Source: Undibacterium pigrum (GTDB lineage Bacteria; Pseudomonadota; Gammaproteobacteria; Burkholderiales; Burkholderiaceae_D). Taken from it: a stretch of 64,000 nt of DNA. The notes under the pieces are model-generated. The model was given only the letters and a program-made list of their open reading frames with translations. It did no database searches and was not told the origin of the DNA. The stretch lies in the NCBI RefSeq assembly GCF_003201815.1, contig NZ_QJKB01000004.1:310001-374000 (forward strand). Direction: 5' to 3'. This document shows positions 26,406 through 34,889 of the stretch, one piece after another (the stretch's first letter is position 1; every line of letters begins with the position of its first letter). Made by a program: the position numbers and the translations under genes.

Positions 26406-27079
26406 TGCAATCTCCCATCCAGCAGTGACACGATGCGGTCGCTACGGCTAGTCAGGCGGTTATCATGGCTGGCGATGATGAAGGCCACGCCTTCGGCATG
26501 ACCACGTTCACGCATCAGGTCCAATACCTGGTCGGCGGTATGTGAATCCAGGCTGGCCGTCGGTTCATCGGCAATCACCAGGCTGGGGCGTTTGATGAGC
26601 GCGCGGGCGATAGCCACCCTTTGGCGCTGGCCGCCAGACAAGGCGTCTGGCAAATGCTGGGCATGCTCATGCAGGCCAACGGCTTTCAATTGTGCTGCCA
26701 CCCTCTCACGTCGCTCTGCTGCCGGTACACCCGTCAGGAAGAGCGGGTAATCGACATTCTCTGCCACCGTCATGACAGGTACGAGGTTAAAGCTCTGGAA
26801 GATAAAGCCTATGGTGTCGCGTCTTTGCAGGGTTTTTTGTGTTTCATTGTATTCATTGATATTGACGCCGTTGAGCAAGATATCACCGGCATCGGCATGG
26901 TCTATCAGACCGCACAGATTCAGTATCGTGCTCTTGCCGCTGCCGGACGGTCCAGTCAGGGCCAGCAATTCACCACGCTGCAGGGTCAGGTCTACCCCTT
27001 GCAGGGCCTTGACGACGTGGGCACCGAGTTGATAGGTTTTGTGAACTGCATGCAGTTCTATGGCAGGGGCCAGGCTCAT
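26402..27079 (-). CDS. ABC transporter ATP-binding protein, LolD/MacB type
   Basis: A 225-residue nucleotide-binding subunit with Walker A GPSGSGKST (43-51), signature LSGGQRQRVAIA, Walker B VIADEPTASLD and a switch histidine in IASHD. The sequence is of the LolD/FtsE/MacB branch, which pairs with FtsX-type permeases rather than with importers. Its start overlaps the TPR gene stop (ATGA) and its stop overlaps the permease start (ATGA). It powers the transporter of this operon. Confidence 0.95.
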   Translation of the reverse strand: MSLAPAIELHAVHKTYQLGAHVVKALQGVDLTLQRGELLALTGPSGSGKSTILNLCGLIDHADAGDILLNGVNINEYNETQKTLQRRDTIGFIFQSFNLVPVMTVAENVDYPLFLTGVPAAERRERVAAQLKAVGLHEHAQHLPDALSGGQRQRVAIARALIKRPSLVIADEPTASLDSHTADQVLDLMRERGHAEGVAFIIASHDNRLTSRSDRIVSLLDGRLQ

Positions 27080-27723
27080 GATGGAATGCCTTTCAACATG
27101 GCCTTGGCAGCTTCTGCCTGCGGTGCATTTTGCTTGACCACTTCATTCAGGTAACGCCTGGCATCTTCAGGGCGTTTTTGTTCATTCGCCAGGCTGGCAG
27201 CGCGCATCAGTACAGAACCGCGAAAGCCTGGCTCTGCCTTGTCGAATTGTTTATGTTCCAATACTTCATTCAGGAGCTTGAGACCACGCGGACCACGGTT
27301 CATGAAAGCTGGCACAGCCAAAAAAGTGCTGGCAGCGACATATTTGACTTCCAGTATCACGGGCGTGCTGCCATGGCCCTGGGCATTTTCATTGGCGGCG
27401 GCAAGTTGCAGGGCTTTTTCCAGCATGGCCATGCCATCCTCGGCATACGACATTTTCTTCCATGGGAACATGGTGGTTACCGCCAGCTTGCCAGTACTTG
27501 CACCGGCATAGGCCATGATCAGTGGGCTGGTCGGGTCTTGCTTGAGTAATTCACTGAAGGCATTCGCCGCAGCTTCTTCATTACCCTTGGCAGACTGGGT
27601 GAATTGCTGGAAAGCGGTTTGGAACTGTGGCTCAGAAAATGCCATGGCCTGGGTAGTGAATGCCAGCATCAGACTGCTTGCCAACAGAAATTTTTTACCG
27701 GTAGTGAGTTGAAATGCGCGCAT
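27076..27723 (-). CDS. Exported helical-repeat (TPR-like) protein
   Basis: A 215-residue periplasmic protein. Signal peptide (1-28, ending TQAMAF) is followed by helix pairs of TPR type: 'EEAAANAFSELLKQDPTSPLIMAYAGA', 'GMAMLEKALQLAAAN', and 'KRPEDARRYLNEVVKQN'. First gene of the export operon with a good GGAG ribosome site; its stop codon overlaps the ATPase start. It could be a periplasmic scaffold or cargo adaptor for the transporter; this is inferred from position only. Confidence 0.75.
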   Translation of the reverse strand: MRAFQLTTGKKFLLASSLMLAFTTQAMAFSEPQFQTAFQQFTQSAKGNEEAAANAFSELLKQDPTSPLIMAYAGASTGKLAVTTMFPWKKMSYAEDGMAMLEKALQLAAANENAQGHGSTPVILEVKYVAASTFLAVPAFMNRGPRGLKLLNEVLEHKQFDKAEPGFRGSVLMRAASLANEQKRPEDARRYLNEVVKQNAPQAEAAKAMLKGIPS

Positions 27724-27975
27724 GTGAGTCTCCTGTCAGTGTGAATGTTGTGGTGCATGGATAAGTACGACAGAACGGAGATTAAGGAAGGACAGCATTA
27801 CCCTCAATGCAGATGCGACGGGGCAGGGAAGTTTGCCGTGAACGGTATTAAAAATGGCGCGAATGGATGTGCTGTTGCGCGAGAGGTATGGAAGTATTGA
27901 CAAGGCAGGAAAAAAATCCTGAATCGTGTAATACTGGATTTTAGTTGGGAAATTCTTAATAAAAGCGACGAGATC

Positions 27976-29094
27976 ATGAAAAATTCAGCCAGAGAGTTTA
28001 TTGTCAATAAAAGCAATTTGTTGGAATCCAGATTCAAACCCCTGCATGTTCCGACAGAAGCAGCCTTGCAAGACGGGCAAGTCGTTTTGCAAGTGGAGCG
28101 TTTTGCCTTCACATCGAATAACGTGACTTATGCTGCCTTTGGCACGGCCATGCATTACTGGAATTTCTTTCCTACCGATGAAGGCTGGGGCAATATCCCG
28201 GTCTGGGGCTTTGGTGATGTGCTGGCCTCGAAAGCCGAGGGCGTGCAAGTTGGCGAGCGTTTCTATGGTTATTACCCCATGGCCACGCACCTGACAGTGC
28301 AGGCAACACGGGTATCTCCTGCCGGGTTTGTCGATGGTGCTGAGCACAGGCAAGCCATGCATGGTTTGTACAATCACTATGTACGCACCAGTACCGACCC
28401 TGGCTACACCAAAGAATCTGAAGATGTCCAGGTTTTGCTGCGGCCCTTGTTCATTACCTCTTTCATGATTGATGATTTCCTCGATGATAATCAGTTCTTC
28501 GGTGCACAGACCGTACTGATCTCCAGTGCTTCCAGCAAGACTGCTTATGGTCTGGCATTCATGCTCTCGCTACGTAAAGACAAGTCTTGCAAGATAGTTG
28601 GCCTGACCTCGCCAGGCAATCTGGAATTTGTACGGAATATGTCTATCTATGATGAAGTCATCAGCTATGAGCAAGTCGCTGAGCTGGCAACTGACCATGC
28701 CGTCGTGTATGTGGATATGGCTGGCAATGGGCAATTGCGCAGCCAGTTGCATCATCATTTCAACGACAACATGAAATATAGCTGTGCTGTTGGCGGCACC
28801 CATTGGGAAGAGTTGAGTGGCGCATCAAACCTGCCCGGTGCAAAACCGACGCTATTCTTTGCGCCAGCGCAAATCAAGAAGCGCATGACGGACTGGGGCC
28901 CGAATGGCGTGCAATCACGCTTGGCCGAAGCCTGGCAAGCCTTCATGCAGCCCGTCATGTCTGCAGAAAAACCATGGATGCATATCATCCACGGGCAGGG
29001 CGAGGCGGCAGTAAGGCAAGTCTATGATGATATGCTGGGTGGCGCAGCGCGGCCAGATCAGGGTAATGTGCTGACTTTGCTGGGGGCTGGCTGA
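27976..29094 (+). CDS. DUF2855 family protein
   Basis: A 372-residue cytosolic protein of the DUF2855 family, recognisable from 'FAFTSNNVTYAAFGTAMHYWNFFPT' and 'GWGNIPVWGFGDV'. The fold resembles a medium-chain dehydrogenase/reductase: an N-terminal GroES-like part, then a Rossmann-like segment (about 175-260, TVLISSASSKTAYGLAFMLS). The reaction is unknown. It stands alone; its stop lies 2 bases from the stop of the convergent solute-binding gene. The 252-base space upstream holds the divergent start regions of this gene and of the export operon, without a clear promoter. Confidence 0.87.
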   Translation: MKNSAREFIVNKSNLLESRFKPLHVPTEAALQDGQVVLQVERFAFTSNNVTYAAFGTAMHYWNFFPTDEGWGNIPVWGFGDVLASKAEGVQVGERFYGYYPMATHLTVQATRVSPAGFVDGAEHRQAMHGLYNHYVRTSTDPGYTKESEDVQVLLRPLFITSFMIDDFLDDNQFFGAQTVLISSASSKTAYGLAFMLSLRKDKSCKIVGLTSPGNLEFVRNMSIYDEVISYEQVAELATDHAVVYVDMAGNGQLRSQLHHHFNDNMKYSCAVGGTHWEELSGASNLPGAKPTLFFAPAQIKKRMTDWGPNGVQSRLAEAWQAFMQPVMSAEKPWMHIIHGQGEAAVRQVYDDMLGGAARPDQGNVLTLLGAG

Positions 29095-29096
29095 GT

Positions 29097-29894
29097 TCAG
29101 TTTTTCCAGAGGGCAGGCAGGTCACCTGATTTCCTGCCCTTGATGATGGCTGCATTGATCTTGTTGATCACTTCTGCTCTGGTATTGATGCCTGCCGTGA
29201 AATGGATAGGGTCAACCAGCATGGGTTTAGCGAAGACCTTGACGCCATAATTCATTTGCGTTTCATTGCGCAGGTTTTTATCATCCAGATAGAGATTGAG
29301 CTCCGCTTCCAGGTCCTTGGCATTTGGCAGGCGCGAGTTAACCAGCATGACATCCATACGTCCGGACAAGAGTTTTTTCAGGCGTGAGCTGGTTTGTGGC
29401 TGATCTTCTTCCACCTTGAACAGCACATTGCGCATTTTATCTATCTCATCGCCAAAACGTATACCCCTGACAATGCCTACCGATTTGCCTTGCAAATCCT
29501 GTACGCCAGCGTATTGCATCCTACTGTCATCCCTGACCACGACCCAGACAAAGTCTGAGAAAACCGGGTCGGAATAGCGCATGGTTTTTTGTCTTTCTGT
29601 GCTTTTTGATAAACCAAATCCCAGACCCTCGCCCTTGCCTATGTTTTCGATAACTCGCGGCAGGGGATAGCGACGCACATCAAACTGTACATCCATGCTG
29701 CGCTCAAAGTAATCGATGATCTTCTGATTTTCCGGACGTATGGGCGCGATCTCGCCATTCTCCGTGCGGGTTTCTGCCAGCAATAAAGGCAAGACAGTTT
29801 TGGCTTGAACTGGTGATAGCAGAAAGCACAGACCAAGCAACAAGCCAGTGCAACGGGTAACAGTCAAAAAAGCGGCGCGGTACTTGTCTTGCAT
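29097..29894 (-). CDS. Periplasmic solute-binding protein, family 3 type
   Basis: A 265-residue exported protein with a signal peptide (about 1-31, ending SPVQAK) and the bilobed family-3 binding fold: an N-terminal lobe with GLGFGLSKSTERQKTMRYSDPVF, the hinge region 'LQGKSVGIVRGIRFGDE', and a returning C-terminal part. No ABC permease or ATPase is adjacent, so it may serve a distant transporter or have a sensing role. Such orphan proteins are common in Burkholderiales. Convergent with the DUF2855 gene. Confidence 0.85.
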   Translation of the reverse strand: MQDKYRAAFLTVTRCTGLLLGLCFLLSPVQAKTVLPLLLAETRTENGEIAPIRPENQKIIDYFERSMDVQFDVRRYPLPRVIENIGKGEGLGFGLSKSTERQKTMRYSDPVFSDFVWVVVRDDSRMQYAGVQDLQGKSVGIVRGIRFGDEIDKMRNVLFKVEEDQPQTSSRLKKLLSGRMDVMLVNSRLPNAKDLEAELNLYLDDKNLRNETQMNYGVKVFAKPMLVDPIHFTAGINTRAEVINKINAAIIKGRKSGDLPALWKN

Positions 29895-30242
29895 GCAATC
29901 TTTTTCTACGGAAAGGGTTTTGCGATGATACCTGTGCTAAGCGGGGCTTGTATAGTTGCTTTAAGTAAGGATTTGTTAGAACCTGCTTACGATCTTACTG
30001 CGCAAGCGTGAACGGATCTCATGCGCTGCTCTTCAACCCGCTGACGCTTGCTCGCTACAGATCGTAAACACGTTCTTAGGCGGATACTTTTTGCTAATAA
30101 TCTGTAAATAGTCTGTTATTCATTCAGCAAAAAAATGAAAATAAGCCATGCGAAAAAATACAGATTTTCAAAAGAGCTAATTAATTTGCTAAGATAGAGC
30201 CAGGGTTCTCAATGTTTACTGTTCGCGTAAAAAGGAGACATC
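29895..30242. other. Intergenic region with palindromic element
   Basis: This 348-base gap holds the 99-bp inverted-repeat element at 29978-30076 and then an AT-rich leader with an AAGGAGA ribosome site just before the tautomerase ATG. No further ORF or clear promoter was seen. Confidence 0.6.
29978..30076. repeat. Palindromic dispersed repeat, copy A
   Basis: The 18-bp ends AGAACCTGCTTACGATCT (29978-29995) and the reverse complement of 30059-30076 differ at two positions. Inside, GCAAGCGT pairs with ACGCTTGC, and the segment 'GCGCTGCTCTTC' is shared with copy B at 46073-46216. It is non-coding and lies between two unrelated genes. Confidence 0.8.
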
Positions 30243-30623
30243 ATGCCACTGGTGACCATCACTGTTTGCAAACCCAAGTCCCTGTTATTTAAAGAGACAG
30301 TCTTGAATGCCGTACATGCGGCATTGGTAGAGGCGGGGGTGCCTGAGACAGATAAATTCCAGCGTATTCTGGAGCTGGATACAGAAAATTTCCGCTTTGA
30401 TCCCCATTATCCCGATTTGCACAAGAACAGAAATCAGGACTTCGTCCTGATAGAAATCCTCTGGTCAGTCGGGCGCAGTGTGCAGGTCAAAAGAAAAATG
30501 CTGGACAGCCTGATGAAGCGACTCAGCGAAAAGAGCATGAACCCGGAAAACATCATGGTCTGCTTCAAGGAAACGTCCTGGGAAAACTGGTCATTTGCAG
30601 GTGGGCGTCTGTTACATACCTGA
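30243..30623 (+). CDS. Tautomerase family protein
   Basis: A 126-residue protein starting MPLVTITV. In the 4-oxalocrotonate tautomerase superfamily, proline 2 (exposed after Met removal) is the catalytic base, and that proline is present. 'RILELDTENFRFDPHYPDLH' and 'VLIEILWSVGRSVQVKRKML' fit the longer MIF/MSAD-like branch sometimes annotated as a tautomerase. The substrate is unknown. A clear AAGGAGA site precedes the start. It stands alone. Confidence 0.85.
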   Translation: MPLVTITVCKPKSLLFKETVLNAVHAALVEAGVPETDKFQRILELDTENFRFDPHYPDLHKNRNQDFVLIEILWSVGRSVQVKRKMLDSLMKRLSEKSMNPENIMVCFKETSWENWSFAGGRLLHT

Positions 30624-30802
30624 GACATACCAGAGCATCCTGGCCTGTGCTTACCTCATGCTGGTAACAGCGCAACTGCTGCCAGCTTGGATTGCCTTGG
30701 CCGTAGGTAATCTATATAGTCAAAAAAAATCATCATGACCTTATCAAAGCAAGTCATCAAACCAAATCTTCAAACTATCAATAATTTAATAAGAGGTAAA
30801 CA

Positions 30803-31390
30803 ATGATGGGAAAAACCAGGCTGGAAGCCTTCAGCGACGGTGTTATTGCGATTTTGATCACCATCATGGTGCTGGAAATGAAAGTGCCCCATGGCGCTAC
30901 GCTGGAAATCTTGCTGCCTGTCTGGCCAGTATTCCTGAGTTATATACTGAGTTTCGTCTACGTCGGGATTTACTGGAATAACCATCATCACATGCTGCAC
31001 ACCTGCCACAAGGTGACTGGCGGTATTTTATGGGCCAATCTGCATTTGCTGTTCTGGCTTTCCCTGATCCCATTTGCTTCTGGCTGGGTAGGCGAAAATC
31101 ATTTTGCCTCGGCACCGGCGGCTTTGTATGGCCTTGTGTTGCTGATGTCCGCGATTGCCTATTTCATCTTGCAACAACAGATTATTGCAACCCAGGGTGA
31201 AAATTCTTTGTTGAAAAAAGCGGTCGGTTCAGACTGGAAAGGCAAGCTCTCGCCTATCACTTATGCCACTGCAATACCGCTGGCATTCTGGTATCCCTTA
31301 TTGTCCATGGCCTTGTATGTGGGCATGGCATTGATATGGCTGATACCTGACCGTCGCATAGAAAAAGTACTGAAAGCACATGAAGTTTAA
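30803..31390 (+). CDS. TMEM175-type potassium channel protein (DUF1211)
   Basis: A 195-residue membrane protein with six predicted helices, starting MMGKTRLEAFSDGVIAI. The FSDG motif in helix 1 is the hallmark of bacterial TMEM175 channels, whose tetramer conducts potassium. The second helix has VGIYWNNHHHMLH, with the family's paired histidines. Two ATGs in tandem (30803 and 30806) follow a GAGGT site; either could be used. The spacer from 30624 has no other gene. Confidence 0.9.
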   Translation: MMGKTRLEAFSDGVIAILITIMVLEMKVPHGATLEILLPVWPVFLSYILSFVYVGIYWNNHHHMLHTCHKVTGGILWANLHLLFWLSLIPFASGWVGENHFASAPAALYGLVLLMSAIAYFILQQQIIATQGENSLLKKAVGSDWKGKLSPITYATAIPLAFWYPLLSMALYVGMALIWLIPDRRIEKVLKAHEV

Positions 31391-31432
31391 GTGCCGGTAT
31401 TTTTCCTCTCAACTCACAACTAATTGACTATC

Positions 31433-32404
31433 ATGCGTCTTCTTATCTCTGCTATCGCCTTGATGGCGAGCTTGTCTTTTTGTGTTTCCAGCAAGGCTGC
31501 TGAGCAGCCTGTCGTTGATCAGGATATTGCGCTGGTGACTACGACGGGGAAAATTGCCGGCAGCTTGCAATTGCCATCCAGTGCAGGAAAATTACCGGTC
31601 GTCCTGATCATTGCCGGTTCAGGACCGACTGACAGAGATGGCAATTCAGCGCCCTTGAAAGGTAAAAATAATTCCCTGAAAATGCTGGCAGAAAGCATGG
31701 GGCAAGCCGGGATTGCTTCTGTGCGTTTTGATAAACGTGGCATCGGTGCCAGCGCCAGTGCTGCAACATCTGAAGCTGATTTGCGTTTTGAAACCTATGT
31801 GCAGGACGCTGCTGCATGGTTAAAAATGTTAAAGGCAGATAAGAGGTTTTCTGATGTGGCGATTTTGGGGCATAGCGAAGGTTCTTTGATTGCCATGCTG
31901 GCTGCGCAGCAAGAGCCAGTCAAAGCCCTCATCTCGCTTGCTGGCCCTGCAAAAAATGCGGCAGATTTATTGCGCCAGCAATTGCAGGGCAAGCTGCCAC
32001 CGCCATTGGCTGCAAAGAATGAAGAAATTCTGGCTGCCTTGCAAGCAGGGAAAACCTATACAGAAGTGCCTGCAGAATTAAAGTCTTTGTATCGTGACAG
32101 CGTACAGCCTTACCTTGTTTCCTGGTTTCGCTACACGCCTGAAAAAGAGATAGGCAAGCTGACTTGCGCCATTCTCTTGGTTCAGGGCGACAAGGACGTA
32201 CAGGTCGATGTCGCACAACTGTCAGCGCTGAAGCAAGCCAGGCCAGATGCGAGCACCTTGCTGGTACATGAGATGAACCATGTATTGAAAATCATCAATG
32301 GTGACATGGCGCAGCAAATGGCTTCCTATGGTGATCCAGCCTTGCCTCTGGCACCTGAGCTGGCGCTCAAGCTCAATGGTTTTTTGCGCGAGAAATTAAA
32401 ATAA
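31433..32404 (+). CDS. Exported alpha/beta hydrolase
   Basis: A 323-residue hydrolase. Signal peptide (about 1-23, ending SSKAA), oxyanion region 'IIAGSGPTDRDGN', the nucleophile elbow GHSEGS (serine nucleophile), a late acid 'VQGDKDVQVD' and catalytic histidine in EMNHVLK. It is similar to secreted serine aminopeptidase or esterase-like hydrolases (DUF3887-like group). The substrate is unknown. The ATG at 31433 is chosen over the TTG at 31424. A second exported hydrolase of the same superfamily lies at 60468. Confidence 0.87.
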   Translation: MRLLISAIALMASLSFCVSSKAAEQPVVDQDIALVTTTGKIAGSLQLPSSAGKLPVVLIIAGSGPTDRDGNSAPLKGKNNSLKMLAESMGQAGIASVRFDKRGIGASASAATSEADLRFETYVQDAAAWLKMLKADKRFSDVAILGHSEGSLIAMLAAQQEPVKALISLAGPAKNAADLLRQQLQGKLPPPLAAKNEEILAALQAGKTYTEVPAELKSLYRDSVQPYLVSWFRYTPEKEIGKLTCAILLVQGDKDVQVDVAQLSALKQARPDASTLLVHEMNHVLKIINGDMAQQMASYGDPALPLAPELALKLNGFLREKLK

Positions 32405-32467
32405 AAAGCACAGATAAATAATGCCTGGTTGGATTGCCATTCACGCCAGACTGTCTTAGGATGGATC

Positions 32468-32481
32468 TTGATCCGCATCAA
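32468..32481. promoter_or_regulatory. Perfect FNR/Anr-type box
   Basis: TTGATCCGCATCAA is a full match to the TTGAT-N4-ATCAA consensus of the FNR/Anr/Dnr oxygen regulators. It lies 41 bases upstream of the DUF2189 start, in the only promoter region available to that gene, so control by oxygen status is likely. No adjacent gene encodes an FNR protein. Confidence 0.7.
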
Positions 32482-32522
32482 AGAGGTGGACAAAAAGTAG
32501 TAAAAAAATAAATGGAGACAGC

Positions 32523-33344
32523 ATGGCAGATCAGACGCAGGGCAGGGGTGGTGATAGTGCGCCGCCTGATATCACCACAGTCATCGATAATGAGGCAGTG
32601 TTTCCGCCATTGCGGCGGATAGGCATGTTTCGCCCTCTGGTGTGGCTGAAGCTGGGCTGGCAAGATTTTCGTGCATCTGGTGGCTCCAGTATTTTTTATG
32701 GTGTGTGCTTTGCTGCCATGGGCCTGGTGTTGCAACTGGTGCTGAACAATGCGCCAGAATATCTGTCTGCCCTGACCTGTGGTTTTCTGCTGGTCGGGCC
32801 TTTGCTGGCGCTGGGTTTGTACGATATCAGTCGTAGGCTTGAAAATGCGCGTTCTGGTTTATTGGACAGTGTGTTTTCCATGCAGGGGCGCTGGAGCAAT
32901 ATCGGTGTCCTGGCCCTGGTGCTGGCCGTTATCATGATGGTCTGGGCGCGCGCTTCACTGGTGATCTTTGCCCTGTTTTATAACAAGGGCATGCCTACCA
33001 TGCAGCATTTTCTGGCGCAGCTGTTCTCGCTGAATAATCTTGAATTTCTGGCTGTTTATATTTGCATAGGCTTTGTGTTTGCCAGCCTGGTATTCGCCAT
33101 TAGCTGGGTGTCCATACCCCTGATGCTGGATCGTGATACTGATGCCATTACCGCCATGATCATCAGTTGTGTTGCCCTGTTCATCAATGTGCCTGCCACC
33201 ATGGTCTGGTCTGGCCTCATTATAGCCAGTGTCGTAGTGGGATTCATGAGCTGGAATATCGGTTTTCTTGTCATCATGCCCATCATAGGTCACGCCACCT
33301 GGCATGCTTATAAGGATGTGGTGGGAACAGAAGCGGACCGTTGA
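32523..33344 (+). CDS. DUF2189 integral membrane protein
   Basis: A 273-residue membrane protein with six predicted helices. The N-terminal 40 residues are cytosolic, ending 'LRRIGMFRPLVWLKLGWQDF', a DUF2189 signature; helices include 'GFLLVGPLLALGLYDISRRLE' and 'FAISWVSIPLMLDR'. The family is sometimes labelled as cytochrome c oxidase subunit I-like, but no haem-ligand pattern is evident. A GGAG site precedes the ATG. The FNR/Anr box at 32468 suggests expression under low oxygen. A bidirectional terminator follows. Confidence 0.88.
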   Translation: MADQTQGRGGDSAPPDITTVIDNEAVFPPLRRIGMFRPLVWLKLGWQDFRASGGSSIFYGVCFAAMGLVLQLVLNNAPEYLSALTCGFLLVGPLLALGLYDISRRLENARSGLLDSVFSMQGRWSNIGVLALVLAVIMMVWARASLVIFALFYNKGMPTMQHFLAQLFSLNNLEFLAVYICIGFVFASLVFAISWVSIPLMLDRDTDAITAMIISCVALFINVPATMVWSGLIIASVVVGFMSWNIGFLVIMPIIGHATWHAYKDVVGTEADR

Positions 33345-33377
33345 TGTATTAACGCATTCGTATGCCTGAGAACAAAA

Positions 33378-33406
33378 AAGCCACGAATGATCGTGGCTTG
33401 ATTTTT
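33378..33406. terminator. Bidirectional terminator
   Basis: The perfect stem AAGCCACGA / TCGTGGCTT (33378-33386 and 33391-33399) is flanked by A-run on the left and T-run on the right. It serves both the DUF2189 gene (plus) and the TM2 gene (minus), which converge here. Confidence 0.85.
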
Positions 33407-33438
33407 GTCTTGAGATTTATTGATACGGACCGGCTTTC

Positions 33439-33867
33439 TCAACCGTAAGCGCCACCCGTGTATAAAAGATCAAAAGTGCGGGCGATGGCTGCAATCAATA
33501 CAAATGCACCTACACCCAGTGTCAGCACCAGTAGCAAGGCCAGTGGCCAGTTGGATTCGCTGGTCTTGCCGGATTTGCTATTGTGACGGGCATCCCATTT
33601 CTCATCTGGCGTCAACCCTAGCACCAGTGCTTCCAGTATGGCGATCAGGAAAGACAGCAGCAGGAAACCATATTGCACAATTTCGGGTTTGCCAAAATAG
33701 AAATAATGCACCATCATGCTGAGCGGCAAAGTAATAAAGTGCAGCCAGCCCCATTTATCTTTTTTACCAACTAGGTAAAAGCGGTGCAGACCAATAGCAC
33801 CAAAGACGGCTGCCAGAAAAGTTGCCAGGGTTTTATTTTTATGTGGTGTTGTATCAGTAAGCGTCAT
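33439..33867 (-). CDS. TM2-domain membrane protein
   Basis: A 142-residue protein with three or four helices. The TM2 signature 'FGAIGLHRFYLVGKKDKWGWL' lies at about 22-42: a short turn HRFYLG-like between two helices. TM2 proteins are widespread in bacteria and their function is poorly known. A second helix pair occupies about 60-85 and 108-130. Transcribed alone, towards the shared terminator at 33378-33406. Confidence 0.85.
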   Translation of the reverse strand: MTLTDTTPHKNKTLATFLAAVFGAIGLHRFYLVGKKDKWGWLHFITLPLSMMVHYFYFGKPEIVQYGFLLLSFLIAILEALVLGLTPDEKWDARHNSKSGKTSESNWPLALLLVLTLGVGAFVLIAAIARTFDLLYTGGAYG

Positions 33868-33982
33868 TGCGGCCAGCCATCAAAGTCGAAGCTGTGATTG
33901 TATGCGATGAGGTGATAGTGTGTCTCAATTGTCACGTTGACAGATAAAAACAGCATCATGCAAGCGAAAAGTGGGATAGTTC

Positions 33983-34012
33983 TTGCGACTTGCTCAAGAA
34001 GCGGGCTATAAT
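33983..34012 (+). promoter_or_regulatory. Promoter of the rpsP operon
   Basis: TTGCGA (33983-33988) and a perfect TATAAT (34007-34012) are separated by 18 bases, with a GGGC stretch just before the -10 box typical of growth-regulated promoters. The S16 start codon is 40 bases further. Confidence 0.8.
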
Positions 34013-34052
34013 CTACAGCTTTTTCCGCGTTCAGACATTTTTTGGAAATATT

Positions 34053-34304
34053 ATGGTCGTTATTCGTTTAGCTCGTGGTGGCGCAAAAAAGCGCCCTTTT
34101 TACAACATCGTTGCAACTGATTCCCGTAATCGTCGCGATGGTCGCTTTATCGAGCGCATCGGTTTCTACAACCCAGTAGCTACTGGCAATGCAGAAACAG
34201 TACGCGTTGCAGCTGATCGCCTGGCTTACTGGCAAGGTGTTGGCGCTCAATTGTCTCCAGCAGTTGCTCGCCTGGTAGCTCAGTCCGGTAAAGCAGCAGC
34301 TTAA
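34053..34304 (+). CDS. rpsP: 30S ribosomal protein S16
   Basis: An 83-residue ribosomal protein with the universal start [19 protein letters not shown] and [10 protein letters not shown]. It is a primary binding protein of 16S rRNA in the small subunit. The frame opens earlier at 33990, but the ATG at 34053 matches the family start and has GGAAA upstream. First gene of rpsP-rimM-trmD-rplS, the canonical order. Confidence 0.98.
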   Translation: MVVIRLARGGAKKRPFYNIVATDSRNRRDGRFIERIGFYNPVATGNAETVRVAADRLAYWQGVGAQLSPAVARLVAQSGKAAA

Positions 34305-34321
34305 TCGCTGCAAGCTGTATC

Positions 34322-34864
34322 ATGACTGCTGCAGTCCATGCTCCTGATGATCTGGTCCTGGTTGGCTATATCTCGGGAGCATTTGGTATTCACGGCTGGG
34401 TAAGGATACGTCCTTATTCTGCTGATGCTGACGCATTGATGTCAGTAAAAACCTGGTGGTTGGATAAGCCTGAGTTGCGTGATGTTGACCGTCTGGAAGT
34501 TAAAATCCAGGGGGAAGATGTAGTTGCGCGGCTGGTGGGTGTGCCTGACAGAAATGCCGCAGAAGCACTGAAAGGTGCAACTGTACAAATTTCTCGCAAG
34601 CATTTTCCTGCTTTGGCGTCTGGTGAATTCTATTGGCTTGATCTGATAGGTTTGCAGGTGGAAAATCTTCAGGGTGAGAATTTAGGTGTGGTCAGGGATT
34701 TGATGGACAACGGGGCGCATCCGATTTTACGGGTGGCGGCAGCGGATGTACCTGAAAATGAACTGGTGAAACACGAACGCCTGATCCCTTTTGTAGAAGC
34801 TTTCGTCAAGGAAGTTGATCAAAAAGCAGGCAAAATCCAGGTCGACTGGGGTAGTGATTATTAA
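34322..34864 (+). CDS. rimM: Ribosome maturation factor RimM
   Basis: A 180-residue 30S assembly factor that binds S19 and helps form the 16S head. The N-terminal RimM domain ([22 protein letters not shown]) and the C-terminal PRC-barrel ([22 protein letters not shown], then [13 protein letters not shown]) are both present. It begins 17 bases after the rpsP stop and ends just before trmD. Length is normal. Confidence 0.97.
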   Translation: MTAAVHAPDDLVLVGYISGAFGIHGWVRIRPYSADADALMSVKTWWLDKPELRDVDRLEVKIQGEDVVARLVGVPDRNAAEALKGATVQISRKHFPALASGEFYWLDLIGLQVENLQGENLGVVRDLMDNGAHPILRVAAADVPENELVKHERLIPFVEAFVKEVDQKAGKIQVDWGSDY

Positions 34865-34889
34865 GGTGATGAACTCAGAAGGCATGAAC

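Noticed and set aside
30624..30802. Small frame with ATG at about 30658
   Set aside because: Only about 23 codons and no ribosome site.
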